A stretch of 64,000 bases of DNA from assembly GCA_037952775.1 (NCBI GenBank), contig JBANAY010000004.1, positions 15,190,001-15,254,000 of the forward strand. The letters run 5' to 3'. A program made the translations under genes and the position numbers. The number at the start of each line of letters is the position of its first letter. Within the stretch, counting starts at the first letter, position 1. Under the pieces are notes generated by a model. The model did no database searches and was not told where the DNA came from. It saw only the letters and a program-made list of their open reading frames with translations. Shown in pieces: positions 1-11,120 of the stretch. The DNA comes from Clonostachys chloroleuca (taxonomy: Eukaryota > Ascomycota > Sordariomycetes > Hypocreales > Bionectriaceae).

Positions 1-1
1 G

Positions 2-262
2 AACCGCGAGACGTTCAACGCCAAGCTCAAAACTATTGTCAAGGAGAGACAAGATAAGGGAAAGCATATCCACATCACTGCCGTTGACATCACCGACGCG
101 GATCTTTCTGACGAGAAGCACCCCAACGTTCAGGGATACAACAAGTTTGCCGATTCATTCTTTGCGGGTGTCAACAGAGTCAATGACAAGGGATGGCTTG
201 TAGCTCCCGCTAAGATTGACTACGACGCCTACCCTGACGTGGGACTTGGTCGAGGCCAGTAA
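2..262 (+). CDS. SGNH/GDSL-type hydrolase, C-terminal fragment
   Basis: This is the last 86 codons of a gene that enters from the left edge. The frame reads NRETFNAKLKT at its start and ends GLGRGQ with a TAA at 260-262. The stretch DADLSDEKHPNVQGYNKFAD matches block V of SGNH hydrolases, where the Asp and His of DxxHPN complete the catalytic triad and are followed by GY and an alpha helix. The Ser block lies outside the window. The nearest family is the extracellular CE3-like esterase group, which is also the type of the second SGNH domain near 42.3-43.5 kb. The substrate is unknown. No lesion is visible in the part present. Confidence 0.7.
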   Translation, partial: NRETFNAKLKTIVKERQDKGKHIHITAVDITDADLSDEKHPNVQGYNKFADSFFAGVNRVNDKGWLVAPAKIDYDAYPDVGLGRGQ

Positions 263-1110
263 TGGCTGGGACTATGTTGCAGGAAGTAAAAGATGTTTAT
301 CTTGGAATTCACGGTGTGGCTATCAGAAATATACATAGTCGAGCGGTGCAGGGTGGTCTCAGGATAGTCATGTAGTACTATTGAATCGGTTCACTTCAGA
401 AATGTTGTTTTCAATAGCCTTGAGTTTATGGCTACACGCAATAAGATCGCGTTCTTTACGGGAACATTCATGTAGTTTATGTGCATGGATCTCTTATAAG
501 ACGATTGATATTTACAGATTTCTTAATATATGAAAGTGGTTATATCTATGCCTCTCTATTAGTAGACTTTATATCAGCCCATTTCAAGGTACATCAGCTG
601 CTAACTTTTAGGGTACATAACAGGCTCTTAATCATGCAAGAAGAATTTCAGATAATAGCCAGTACGACAGGCTGCGGAAGCGTCAAACAGAAAGATAATC
701 TAGCGAAGAATAAATAGTGAGCGTAGTCTAGCAAGATGATTGTGAATACCTACTCGATTTGGTTGCTGATTGGGTCTCTCACCTGAAAACATTGAAAGGA
801 GCCCCAGGCTCAGTCCGTGAGATAGATTCCTTCAGATATAGTGCTTGCTGAAGCTAACATATTAATTGCTCAAAATTTATCCTGATAGTTATTCACATCG
901 ACTTAGTCATAATCAAACTACACGATCGGATCTTCTCAAACTTCAGCTGCTCAGTCTAACCAATCTATAATATCCTACGCATCTATATAATACTCGTGTA
1001 TATAAAATCCCTATTTCATCTCGAACTGCCTTGGTTCTGATATTTCATCGCTGTATACGTCACTGCCTCGAATGACCCAGCTCGGCAGAAGTCTCAAAGG
1101 GAAATTTGCT
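263..1110. other. intergenic, tail-to-tail
   Basis: This 848-bp gap separates the SGNH fragment from the convergent GMC oxidoreductase gene. It is AT-rich and has TATA-like stretches around 960-1010. The only longer open frame, at 481-717, has no recognisable content. I see no gene or repeat. Confidence 0.6.
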
Positions 1111-3358
1111 TCATGCTTGATGGTTGTCTTCCAGAAGAGTCTCGAAGGCTTTGCGGGAAATCGTCCATGTCGGACCGTTGGGCATGCCTCCAGGGCTACG
1201 AGGGAAGACGGACGCGTCTACAACTCGCAGTTTGTCGACGCCACGCACGCGGAACCTCGAGTCAACGCAAGATGTGGCAGCGTCGGATCCCATAGAGCAA
1301 GTGGACGAGGCATGGTGGCTGAAGGCCAAGTCCTGAATGCCCTGCCTCAAGTTCTCCGGGTCCGGGTTGATCAGCGTGTTGCGGATACCGGTGCCATCAA
1401 ACGCGCGCTTGAGGAGCTCGATGCCTTCAACGATGGCGTCCAGATCGCGCTCGGTCGCTTCAGCAAAGTAGTTGAAGTTGATGTTAGGCCGAATGCGAGG
1501 GTCTGAGGAGTTCAGCCGCACGGTACCGGCGGCGTTGCTCGTCTGCATCTTGACGACGGCGTGCAGCCACTCAAAGGGATCGTTGCGGGCCAGCTCTCCT
1601 CTGGAGTAGCCCGGGTAGAATCCTGCCAATCCTGCCAAGCCAGGGCTACTCAGGAACATGATGTCAGAGTCCTTGTCCCAGCTCTGACTGCTCTTCCAAA
1701 GCGCGCCGTAGCTGCTGTCGCGCGCTGCGTACGGTCCAGCAGCGTTGTCTCGCCACTCTACGAAACAAGGATCTTGATCATCAAACGTGCCTGAACACTC
1801 AGACTCAGTGGGCGTGAACCACGCCTGTTCGGCGCGGAATTGCACAGGAACTTCGTAGTTGTCGTGTAAGTTGGAGCCCTGCAAGGAATGGAATGATGAG
1901 CATGTTGAAAAGGACTTATGTTAATGCTGAAGGGAGGTCACTCACGACAGCAGGCAAATCGACAACGACGGGGATGTTCCAACGCTCCAGCTCCTCGCGG
2001 GGGCCGATACCGCTCAGCATGAGAATCTGCGGCGTGTTGAATGCGCCACCGGAAACAATAACCTCGCGCCTCGCATGGACCTTCTTAATCTCGCCTGTCT
2101 GTTCAGGGTTGTAGCGTCCGTCGGCAGAGTACAAACCTTCGCCGACCATGTATTCGACTCCGTATGCGACAGGCTTCCTGTTGCCCAGCTTCTTGGTGAG
2201 GACTCGCGTTGCCAGGGAGTGGAAGCTAACAGTCAAGGGGTGTCCAGCATCGATGACCCGGTTGATGTAAATACCAGCGCCACTCCTGGCAGCGGTGGCA
2301 GGGTCAATTGCGACGGGCGTGCTGTACATGAGGCCATTCTCATAGCGGCGAGGGTCAGGCCCATTCACATCGCGGAGAAGAAGCTTAGACATCTCAGAAG
2401 GGTCCTGGACATCAATGCCTTCGATCTCACGAAACATCTGGCTAAACATACTCGCCACGTTTGGAGCACCAAGCCTCAGCGCAGCGTCGCTCTGATCGTT
2501 CTAAACTCAAAAGTGCTTCGTAAGTATCTTGATCATCGTGAAACAATAAGAAAGTCCCTTACAACGACGTAGCCCTCGAAGCCATGACCAGGAGTACCAA
2601 CTGGCACATAGGTGCACTTCTCAACATTTTGGAGGTGTCGGCGCATGTGCTCGTGACCCCAAGAGTCATCGCCCGTAAGGCTGGCGATATAATCCCACTC
2701 ATTATCGGGCGACCAGAGGAAATTCATGGCGTTAATCTGCGCGCTGCCACCCAAGGTAGAACCGCGAGGATAGTACAAGCCCGCACTGGATGATGCATCT
2801 CTATTAGTATTTACAACACAAAGGAGAAATAGTCTTTTCCGCTCATGGTACGGCCGCGTACTTACGGCCTAGCTCCCTCGGGCGGGTCAAGCCCAACATA
2901 GTAGGATCCATTTGTCTGAATATAAGTGTACTTGGGATCGCGACGGGCTTGATCAAAGTCTTGGTAGTGGTTCACAAAGAATTGCCAAGAATGCCCTGGC
3001 GTCTCGGCAGCAGTTCTCGCCCTGTAATCTCGTTAGCATCGAAAGAGATTGGCCCGGGCAACATGCTCAACTCACAGTGGGGGCAGTTGTTGAAGAATAC
3101 TAGTATGATTATCACCTCCAGCTTCAATCAAGAAGACCGAGTGTCCCTCGCTTGCCAGATTGGCGCTTTACTTCAGTGAGCAATTCCACCATCACTGAAA
3201 TAATCAAGCAAAACGAGATTCAACACTCACGCAAGGGAGCCACCTCCTGGGCCAGAGCCTACGATAACGTAGTCGTAGACGTCAGCATCTCCAGCACTCG
3301 CGGTAGAGCCAGTAGCTAATGCAGCCACAACGGCAAGTTTGAGTGGATTGAGTATCAT
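1111..3358 (-). CDS. secreted GMC-family FAD oxidoreductase
   Basis: Six exons on the minus strand: 3358-3231, 3165-3076, 3021-2866, 2785-2563, 2500-1946 and 1878-1111. All junctions are GT-AG and in phase, giving 639 residues, the usual size for glucose-methanol-choline oxidoreductases. Residues 1-22 look like a signal peptide. The FAD-binding [11 protein letters not shown] follows at about 31-41, then the acidic end of the second beta strand (LIEAGGDN). The C-terminal domain holds [10 protein letters not shown] (His near 571-572) and [10 protein letters not shown] (Asn near 617), matching the catalytic His and the His/Asn position. Aryl-alcohol oxidase, glucose oxidase and choline-dehydrogenase-like enzymes share this architecture, so the substrate cannot be named. 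It probably acts outside the cell, forming H2O2. The gene is intact. Confidence 0.9.
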
Positions 3359-4416
3359 CTTGGAGATGCTTGTAATCAATTTCTTTGTTAGTAAGTTGCT
3401 CTATGACTTTCAATTTCGAACTGCTAACGAGTTGACTCTTTATATACTGCTCGACGTCAGCTTTGATCAGCACTGGCGCAGGTTCCCTGAGTTCCGTTCA
3501 CATCTCAACTAAGGCGCACATCCTGGGCGCTTCCCGCTACAGTCTTCACAGCCTCACAACTTCATCGATCGGCCGCGGGATTGAAGCGACAACTGCAATT
3601 CGGAAATAGAAGCCATGGAGCTCCGCGGATATGTCCAGACTCAGCCACTGAATAACCCCGATGTGCCAAGTCCAGCCAGCATGTGTCATGTAAGATGATT
3701 ACGCAATCTCACTCCCTGCCAAGGGCATAAGAGCTCGGAGGTGTTCTTTCTTATACCCAGACTTGGCAATTCAGTCTCGCAGCAATACGCATGTATGTTT
3801 TCTATAAAACACTTCTTGCATGAGAATAGAACCAGATGATATTACCAAGATGAGGCCCAAATTCAAAGCTCGAGCAATAGAATTAAATGAGGTATACTAG
3901 TACCTCCTATTGTGTTGAACTGAAGATTAGCATGTAGCAATTTGGCTAACATTTCCCATTAGCCACTGTTGATGGCCAGCACCCAAACGTTGTACTGAGC
4001 TGAGATTCCCTCGCAAGCTCTGGCACCTCGCTCAGGTAGCTACCCTTGACCATGTTGGTACCGACCTTGCAGAATGACACCTCATTAGAGAACGGGTGCA
4101 GTTCTAGATTCCGTGCGATGTTGGTGAGTAGTATGTGTTTACTCAGTTGTGTAGGTCTCTCTCTCTTCATGCGCATTAGAAAGTTGGGATAAAACCACCT
4201 TTACAGTCCCTGTTATTCTGACGCCCATTTACCAATGTGTGATTCGAATGAGTGGTGTTCTCCTCGCCATACAGATGTATATCTCGATGCCTGATTCTTC
4301 AGAATATGAAATGGTTTAAAGATATATCATCAGCCACTAAACTCCACTGCTGAAGCCCACACGTTCCACTCATAAAGCATATACTTGCCAGACAGAATAA
4401 GAATGTCGACCTTCTC
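3359..4416. other. intergenic, GMC gene promoter side
   Basis: This holds the upstream region of the GMC gene and the region downstream of the adenosine-deaminase-like gene. A minus-strand open frame at 3946-4176 has no family features and no clear splice partners, so it is not called. Nothing else is recognised. Confidence 0.6.
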
Positions 4417-5657
4417 CTAACTTAAAGCACCAGTCGCACAAAATGACTCAATCTCTTCTCGAAGGGCTCTTTTAACATCCTCTTTGGCCCAACACATGTC
4501 AATAGAATCCTTCTCCACTCTCGCAATCTCCTCATTCGTGAACTGAGCCTTCATTTTCAGTAATACCAAATTCTGAGTGATCCAATTGCTTTCAACATAT
4601 GCCGGACTGTCACAACTGACATTGATCTTGATTCCAGCATCAAAGAGTGTCCTGACATGAGCAAAGAGGTCCTCTTCCTTGTGGTGCCTCACATAAGCCC
4701 AGGGGCAAAGCGTCAGCCCAATCCCCTTTTCCTTGATCAGTGCAACCAATTCAGGCTTCTCGGCAGCATCGAGTCCGTGGTCGAGCCGGTCGGCCCCCGT
4801 GCCTCCAACACACTCAGCCACCTGCCGGATGTGCTCATGCGTGTCTTTCTGTGTGACATCGCAGTGGCAAGTGAGTTTGAAGCCGTCTGCCCGCGCGCGA
4901 AGGTAGAGCGGCTCAAAGAGCGATGGCGGACGGTCATACTCATTCGAGTCAAGGCCTATGCCTACGATCATTTCCCTGTATGGCAGTGCGGCTTCATAGT
5001 GTTTCATTGCTGACTCTGGGGGCACGTCGCGTAGCATGCACATTGTCCATTGCGATTTAACCTTTGCTCGTCAGCTGGATGGCGACTGAAGTGCTGGAGT
5101 CCGCGGGTGACAAACATTGAGCTCCCTCTCCGCGTCGATCTGTGCCCTCTTGAACCCTTCCATGAATGTTTTAAATTCGACGCCCCGACGGGTGTGGGCC
5201 TGAGGGTCGAAGAATGGCTCACAATACCTCACATTCATCTTGGCAGCTTTCTCAAAATAATCCATGGCCAGCTCATAGAAATCCTGCTGTGTTCTCAACA
5301 CTTCCATGCCACCATAGTATGCATCGAAAAATGCAGAAACCTGATTTGCACCTTTGATGCTCCGAGGCTGAAGGAGGTTGTACATGCCTTTCAGTTCATC
5401 CAAAGTGGTGAAGGTTTTATTCAGTCGCTTTGAGTGGAGAGGGATGTTGTTTTGCTGCCCGAGCTTGAAGCGGAGCTCGGGCGTCAGAGTCCCTTCGATA
5501 TGAACATGGAGCTCGACTTTTGGGATTCTAGTTATAAAAGGGTCGTTCAGAGAATTGACTTGTTGCTTCCCTGATGAGGTGAATATTAGCAACCCGAAGC
5601 TTCTACAGTCGCTAAAGACTCACACTCCTGAAGCTTTTCGTAGGGAATGGGACCCAT
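4417..5657 (-). CDS. adenosine/adenine deaminase-like metal hydrolase
   Basis: Three exons, 5657-5624, 5570-5116 and 5061-4417, give 377 residues in phase. The start was chosen because a 34-nt first exon (MGPIPYEKLQE) splices cleanly onto the conserved body; an ATG at 5592 lies inside that first intron. Metal ligands are visible as HVHIEG (His33 and His35), DRLDHG (His258) and SCDSP (Asp314). In classical adenosine deaminases a His-Ala-Gly-Glu motif supplies a metal His and the catalytic Glu. Here the matching position reads LTCHCDVTQ (residues 226-234), so the usual Glu is not in its place. The fold and metal site therefore fit the family, but the reaction may differ, for instance another purine or cytokinin-type substrate. 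No signal peptide, so likely cytosolic. Confidence 0.85.
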
Positions 5658-6210
5658 GTCTGGTAGAGTCGCCTAGAGATGTGACGGTGTGGTAAAGAGG
5701 ATTTGGTAGGCAGTTGAGGAACACCTAGGAGCGTTGGTGGACGGCAATTCGTCTTACTTTCAAAGATGGAGAGGGTGAAATTTATTGGTCGGATGGGGCA
5801 TATGACTCACATCTTTTCAACACCTCCGATTAAGCCCCTCATTTAAACAGGGTATATAGATCATAGGTGTAAGCATGAGGCTGCCCCAGCCACACCTTAT
5901 CAGATTATTATCTTGACAATCAAGATAGAGCGGGCACGTTCATATTCATATTCACTTCTATGTTTGTCTACATTTACTTCTAGTATCAGAATTGATCCGA
6001 GACCTCCATTTCTATAAGCCTTCAAGCCTCGTTCCGTTACCACAAACTCAGCTCTCTATTCCCTTATGACCTGATTGCCAAGATAAACCCATCCCTTGTT
6101 GTCATTTTCGTTCGCATCTTCGCCGCACAGTCCACCAAGGATGAAATGTATGGCGAAGTAGATGTGCGCTGCCAACTTGTACAACAGAAGCTGGTCCCAT
6201 CCCCGCCGAA
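5658..6210. other. intergenic
   Basis: This is the upstream region of the deaminase-like gene. It is AT-leaning, with no gene, repeat or palindrome that I can support. Confidence 0.55.
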
Positions 6211-6885
6211 TCAAACTTGCAACTTCGATAGTACCCCTTTCAAGTCAGCTCCTTTAGCGTCAATCATATGAACGTTTGCAGAGATCTCCCGAATTCTTTG
6301 CACTGAGGAAGTGCCATCCTGCTCCGTAATGATGAATTCGAAGCGGCGGATATCCCAACGTAATTTCCAGCCAGTACGTCGAGTCAGGGCTGTATCGCCC
6401 CTAAACGCTTCCCGAAGCCAGTCAACTAGTTTCGGAAATTCAATCGTAAGAACGGTATTGTTGATGTCTAGGATATTTCCATTAGTGTGGCGTCCTAAGA
6501 GAAGCAAGAGAGTCTCCAAGAGTACTCACTATCGTGGTTGAGAATGCTACTAATGCAGCAACAAAAGGAATCGATTAGCTAGGATAGACGTAGAAGGCTG
6601 CTCCCAAGAAGAACCAGAGCCGAAGGAGTACCCGACCACCAGGATATCATCTAGCCTAACAATATGGCGGAGCTGGGTATTGTGACTCTCAATGTATGCC
6701 CAAGCTATTTGTCCCGTCGTTAAGCCATCCTGGTAAGGTGTCTTCTTGCGCAGTAGATCTTGCATCATTAGACTATGCTCATCCAAGATTGGCCACATTG
6801 CTGATGCCTGAGATATAGACTCAGTCCAAAGATCCTGCTGGGTTGGCACCTTCATTGTCATCATTTGCTGTGTAGGCTGAACCAT
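6211..6885 (-). pseudogene. possible small gene or remnant downstream of the NLR
   Basis: Two open stretches follow the NLR stop: 6885-6550 (from MVQPTQQMM) and 6519-6211 (DINNTVLTIEFPKLVDWLRE onward). They could be joined through GTGAGT near 6530 and an AG just before the DINN codons. The frame next to that donor reads PFVAALVAFSTTI, a membrane-like helix, but it is closed upstream by TAA. The first stretch overlaps the last 25 bases of the NLR in another frame. It could be a short separate gene, or a decayed C-terminal membrane segment once part of the NLR. I do not recognise a family. Confidence 0.25.
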
Positions 6886-9800
6886 TGCTTATCATACACC
6901 ACTCTGAGGACCTTGAGGCAGGCGGCCTTGGCTTCCTGCCACGGCTCGGCGGCTCTGTGTCTTCCTAGCCTCTTCTCAAGTTCGTGACTCTCCATCTCGC
7001 TGGCCTCTTGGATCCACGAATGAAGCCTGATCTCTCGGACAAACGTTGATAAAGAAGTTTCTGTGGGGATATCGTCCCGGAGCCCTGCCCAGCGGCTCCA
7101 CGCTCCGTCACTTACCAAGCGCTTGATTAGGGCGCTGGGGTCTGCGAGGTCCGACTCTGCCAACCGGGCGTGGTTGAAGAGTTCCTGCGTCGCATATGAG
7201 AGGAGTGCCGGATAGTCTTTGACCTTCCCACAGGTCAAAGGGACTGAAGACTGTGAATAGGATAACTCTGTTGACCCGTCGACCGAGGAGCATTGTGTTA
7301 TCGCGAGCCACTTCGCACTGATGCTAAATGATTCAACAGGTTGTTCATCTGCAGATAGGTAGATGGGCCTGTGCTCCGCGTCCTCAACCCCGAAGCCTCG
7401 TAGCGGGTCTTCAATCGGATGAGCCTCCGTTTGGGCCGGCAAATGTTCCCTGCTTTGGAACTTCAAAGATTGACTCATGTCTATAGCGAGGAGCGAGTAA
7501 GGGGTATCTGGCTGCGTAGAGGGCCATGAAGAATAACTGTCTCCGGTGTCCGAATAGGTAGCAAGCAGCATGCCTTCCCTTTTCCGAGTCTCATTTTGAT
7601 CGGACAACTTGTGTCCATCCACGAGGGCATCCAGCTCACTCATCTCTATATAGTCGAGGCAGCTGGACATGATGGATAGATGGCCGTTGCCAACGGAACT
7701 AGGCCCAACGCTCGGATCCAAGTTCATGAAACCGTCTCCATATAAGAAGAACTGGCGGACGGATTCGTGTATCACCTGGACGGTTCGGGTCTCTTCCTGC
7801 TCTAGATCCAAGGAGCCCGCCCTAGCGTGGATGGAAACACTATCAAAAGCGTTGCTTCCAGCTTTGGTCACTTCGAGTAAACCTTTGGATATACTTTTAA
7901 TTCGACTCTCCAATTGTTCGACGTCACACATGAAGTAATCCGATTTGCGCCACGCTGGCAGGGACTGCGGCCATGGTGTTCTGGTGATTGCTAATATCTG
8001 GCGCCATTCCTCGAGACAAAGAGGCTTGGTTGCGAGGGTGGCCCACTGGAACAGTCGCAGGGTCACCTGCTTCTCTGCTGGGCTCAGTGACTCGAGCATC
8101 CGTGAATAAAAGGCCTGGAGAGATCGAGGGACGTCATTAACCTGCTCCAACAGATAATGAGTGTTTTTTCCGTCGTCCCAGCTGGTCAGCACCTCGTCAA
8201 CCACGAGGATAACCCAGAGAAACACCCCGTTAGCCTTGTCCATGATTGCCTTTCTCAACAGCTTCCGGTTTTTCGGTCTTGCAAGGCCGCCAAGCTTGAA
8301 TCTACGCTCTATATAGGCGGAAATATCGAGTGCGTTGTGGGTTTCGACAGTTATCTGTGGACAGTTGATGACCGCAATAGACGGAAAGTGTCTGCTGGAA
8401 AAACAGACGCTCAGATGTGGAGTCGAGTGCGTCAGCTGTCGCCAAAAGTAGGCTTGGAGTCGCACCTTTTCCTGGTCGCACTCGTCCAGGGCGTCGATGA
8501 AGACGATGATTCGACGCTGAGACTGACGACGCCTCGCTGTATTGTTCTGGAAGAAGAACCGCAGTTCATGTTCGGTCCACCTCACAGTGCTTGCCGCATT
8601 ATCCTCCATATGTCGAAGCTTTTGCCTCCACAGCTTGGCAAAATCGAGGAGCAAATCTCTATTCTCTTGCGCAAGCTGATGCAGCAAGGATCTGAAAAGG
8701 CCCTGGGGGGAATGCTCCATTTGGCTGCCTTTTGCGTTGAAGAAGAATGCGGCAGTTGAGTGGTTGAGGTGAGTCTGAGCGACGATCGATCGGCGGAACG
8801 CCTCTTTCATCAACACCGATTTGCCGGTCCCGGGATTTCCTTTCAGCCAGAGTAACCCCTCATGTGCGTAGCGATTCTCGTTGTGGAACCAGTCTTGATA
8901 AGTTTTGTGTCTGAAAAGCCAGGAGCAGGATCCTTCGCTGGGATATTCAATGTTCTGTCTGTGCATGTACATATTCGGATACCACAAACTCTGAAGGCAC
9001 AACCTGTCATCGCCGATGTTTTGATCGGCTTGGTCTCCTCTGAAAGGCTCGAGTTTCGAGCCGGTACTGTAGGCTGGAGGGCTCGTGGCGTTGCGTTGTA
9101 TACAACCTCTTCGATGGACATTTTGCGTGTTGAGACGCTTCAGTGAGGCATACACCGAACGAATCTCCGCAACAACTTTGCGATAGCTGGGATCATTACT
9201 CCCAGTGAACCGGCACATCTCCTCGTGGTTCGCCTGGAGCGTCTCGGCACGCTCACGAGGGTCCCCAATCAGCGAAGAGACGTCTGGCACCACCTTATTC
9301 CCAGGAATACCAATTCTGATGCCCGCAAAATCCAGGCCTTCCTGGAAAGTCTTGACGCGGAAGTCGTGCTTATACCATAATTTTGAAAAAGTTTCCCTGG
9401 CGCGCTCAAGATAGCCGGTCTTCAGCCCGAGGGCATCAAGGGTAAATTCGCCGAGGGATGCAAGCTCTGGGCTTCCGCGATGTGGCGTGCCCAAGAAGAT
9501 GACTGAAGCTGTAGATTCGACGACGTTGTTGAGGTCCTTTTCGGCAGACTCTGATGACCTTGCCAGCATCTAGTCAATAGTCATACGATTAGCGAAAGTG
9601 TCGTTGCAGGGCCAAGGTTGCACTTCTGGCCTACCTCCTTCACGACAATCCCACCGAGACTGTGCGCAACGAAAATCAAGGGGCGATCGACACATCGTTC
9701 TCTGCAGAGAGAGTACAAAAGCTCCCTGCTGTGTGAGACAAGTGAATTTTTGTTAGACTGGCCAGCCCTGTATTTCGTGATCTCCGAGCCGTAGCCAAAC

Positions 9801-10254
9801 ATGAGAACTCGAGAGTCCCGACACTCCCGAGGCAGTAGGTCGGCGGGCCAGAACACACAGGCAGGGCTACTATCGATCGTTTCGGGCGCTCTGTCGAGAG
9901 ACAGATGGCTCCCGGACCTCAGGGGTGCCGAGGAGGATCGCTTCGAGTAAGTCCTGCTCAGCCCAGAGAACATCCGCTGCAGTGCCTCTCGCCCGCGGTC
10001 GTTACTGTCAGGCGAGGCCTCAGGCAAGAGCAGCGACGAGGACTCCGAGTCTGGCACGCGAGGTTCGGCGCTGGTCCATGATCTGTATGGATGTCCGTGC
10101 AGGCCATGCACGAGGACGATGCTAGAGGGGAAACAGGCTCGCATTAATCCTCCAGTCCCGGTGACGGTGGGGGTTGCACTCACTCGGCGACTGGCGACCC
10201 ATGCTCGGGCTCGTAGACCACGGATATCCCTGTGGCAGCGATATGATATCTCAT
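6861..10254 (-). CDS. NLR-like protein: alpha/beta-hydrolase plus NACHT NTPase
   Basis: Three exons, 10254-10184, 10121-9635 and 9569-6861, give 1088 residues in phase. The first exon reads MRYHIAATGISVVYEPEHGS and splices to DIVLVHGLHGHPYRSW, the standard start of fungal lipase-NACHT proteins. Residues 1 to about 270 form a serine alpha/beta-hydrolase (AHSLGG, Ser178; later FLGTPHRGS). The NACHT domain follows, with Walker A GNPGTGKS at 430-437 and Walker B FIDALDECD at 543-551. The C-terminal half of roughly 500 residues shows no ankyrin, WD40 or TPR units that I can see. Fungal proteins of this architecture are NLR-like sensors tied to non-self recognition and cell death; this role is by family, not shown here. 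No break is visible. Confidence 0.88.
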
Positions 10255-11120
10255 TTCTTCAGACTATGCTGCATTGTCTTAGTTCTCTCTGTTTAGTTCT
10301 TTGTGGTGGGCGGCGGCGGTCAACAAGCGGTGATGGGTAGGGTGGCAATCTATTCTGCTTTGGTGCCCAACAATAAAAGTTGACATAATCATATATGATT
10401 GGATCTTGGTAGACAGACCCGTCCTCTGGTTGCATCCGGCCAATGGCTGATGGCTACTTGGGCACTGAGAGCAGGGATTTGCGGTTCTGTTCCATTTCAT
10501 TGGAGGGGCTGGATTCTAATGCTCGTCTGACCGATTTTATATCTCTCAAAAGCGAAATATCCATCAATCCTGCCGTGACTCTTGCGCTTATTCACGTGCG
10601 GGGAACTAAAATCAAAGAAACTCAACAAAACCGAGCTTGTCATTCATTCCCCCACAAACACGAAAATCCTGAGAGGCTTTTCCCTCTCTTGCTATTATGT
10701 CCCTCTTTCAATCAGTGTGCGTCTAAAACCACTGACTAAGTTTAATTAAAATAAGATCAAGCTCCTCTCTGCCATTGCGCACATGGTAAAAATGGAGCCA
10801 GCTAATATAGAGTTAATACAGCAAAATGCGTTGCACCAACTTTAAAGCCAAACAGGATAAATCCAGGTAGCACTTTTCTAAAGTAGTTAAATAAGATAGT
10901 CTAGATGCAGCTAATTTTGTCCTGTAAGTTCTATTGACCGAATCACCGCCAACTTCGACCGTTCCATGGAACAGACAGCAACGGGTATGTTTAAAGGCTT
11001 GCCTGTTGGAGAACATATCTTTGAGGGGGTAAGTTTATCAGCACCATTGCTTGAAGAGAGATTCGTTCGTACATATATCCAGTCAAACCAAACTTACTCT
11101 GTAAAGGAGTCTAGGGTGAC
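10255..11120. other. intergenic, NLR promoter side
   Basis: This holds the upstream region of the NLR and the tail of the dead sulfatase gene. Short open frames here (10443-10739 and others) look random. Nothing is recognised. Confidence 0.55.

Noticed and set aside
1072..1506. 144-codon plus-strand open frame
   Set aside because: Antisense shadow of the GMC oxidoreductase last exon, which has conserved catalytic motifs.
3946..4176. 76-codon minus-strand open frame
   Set aside because: No motif, no splice partners, AT-leaning surroundings; most likely chance.
8157..8759. 200-codon open frame on the plus strand
   Set aside because: It is antisense inside the NACHT exon, has no family motif, and the minus-strand reading has clear Walker motifs.
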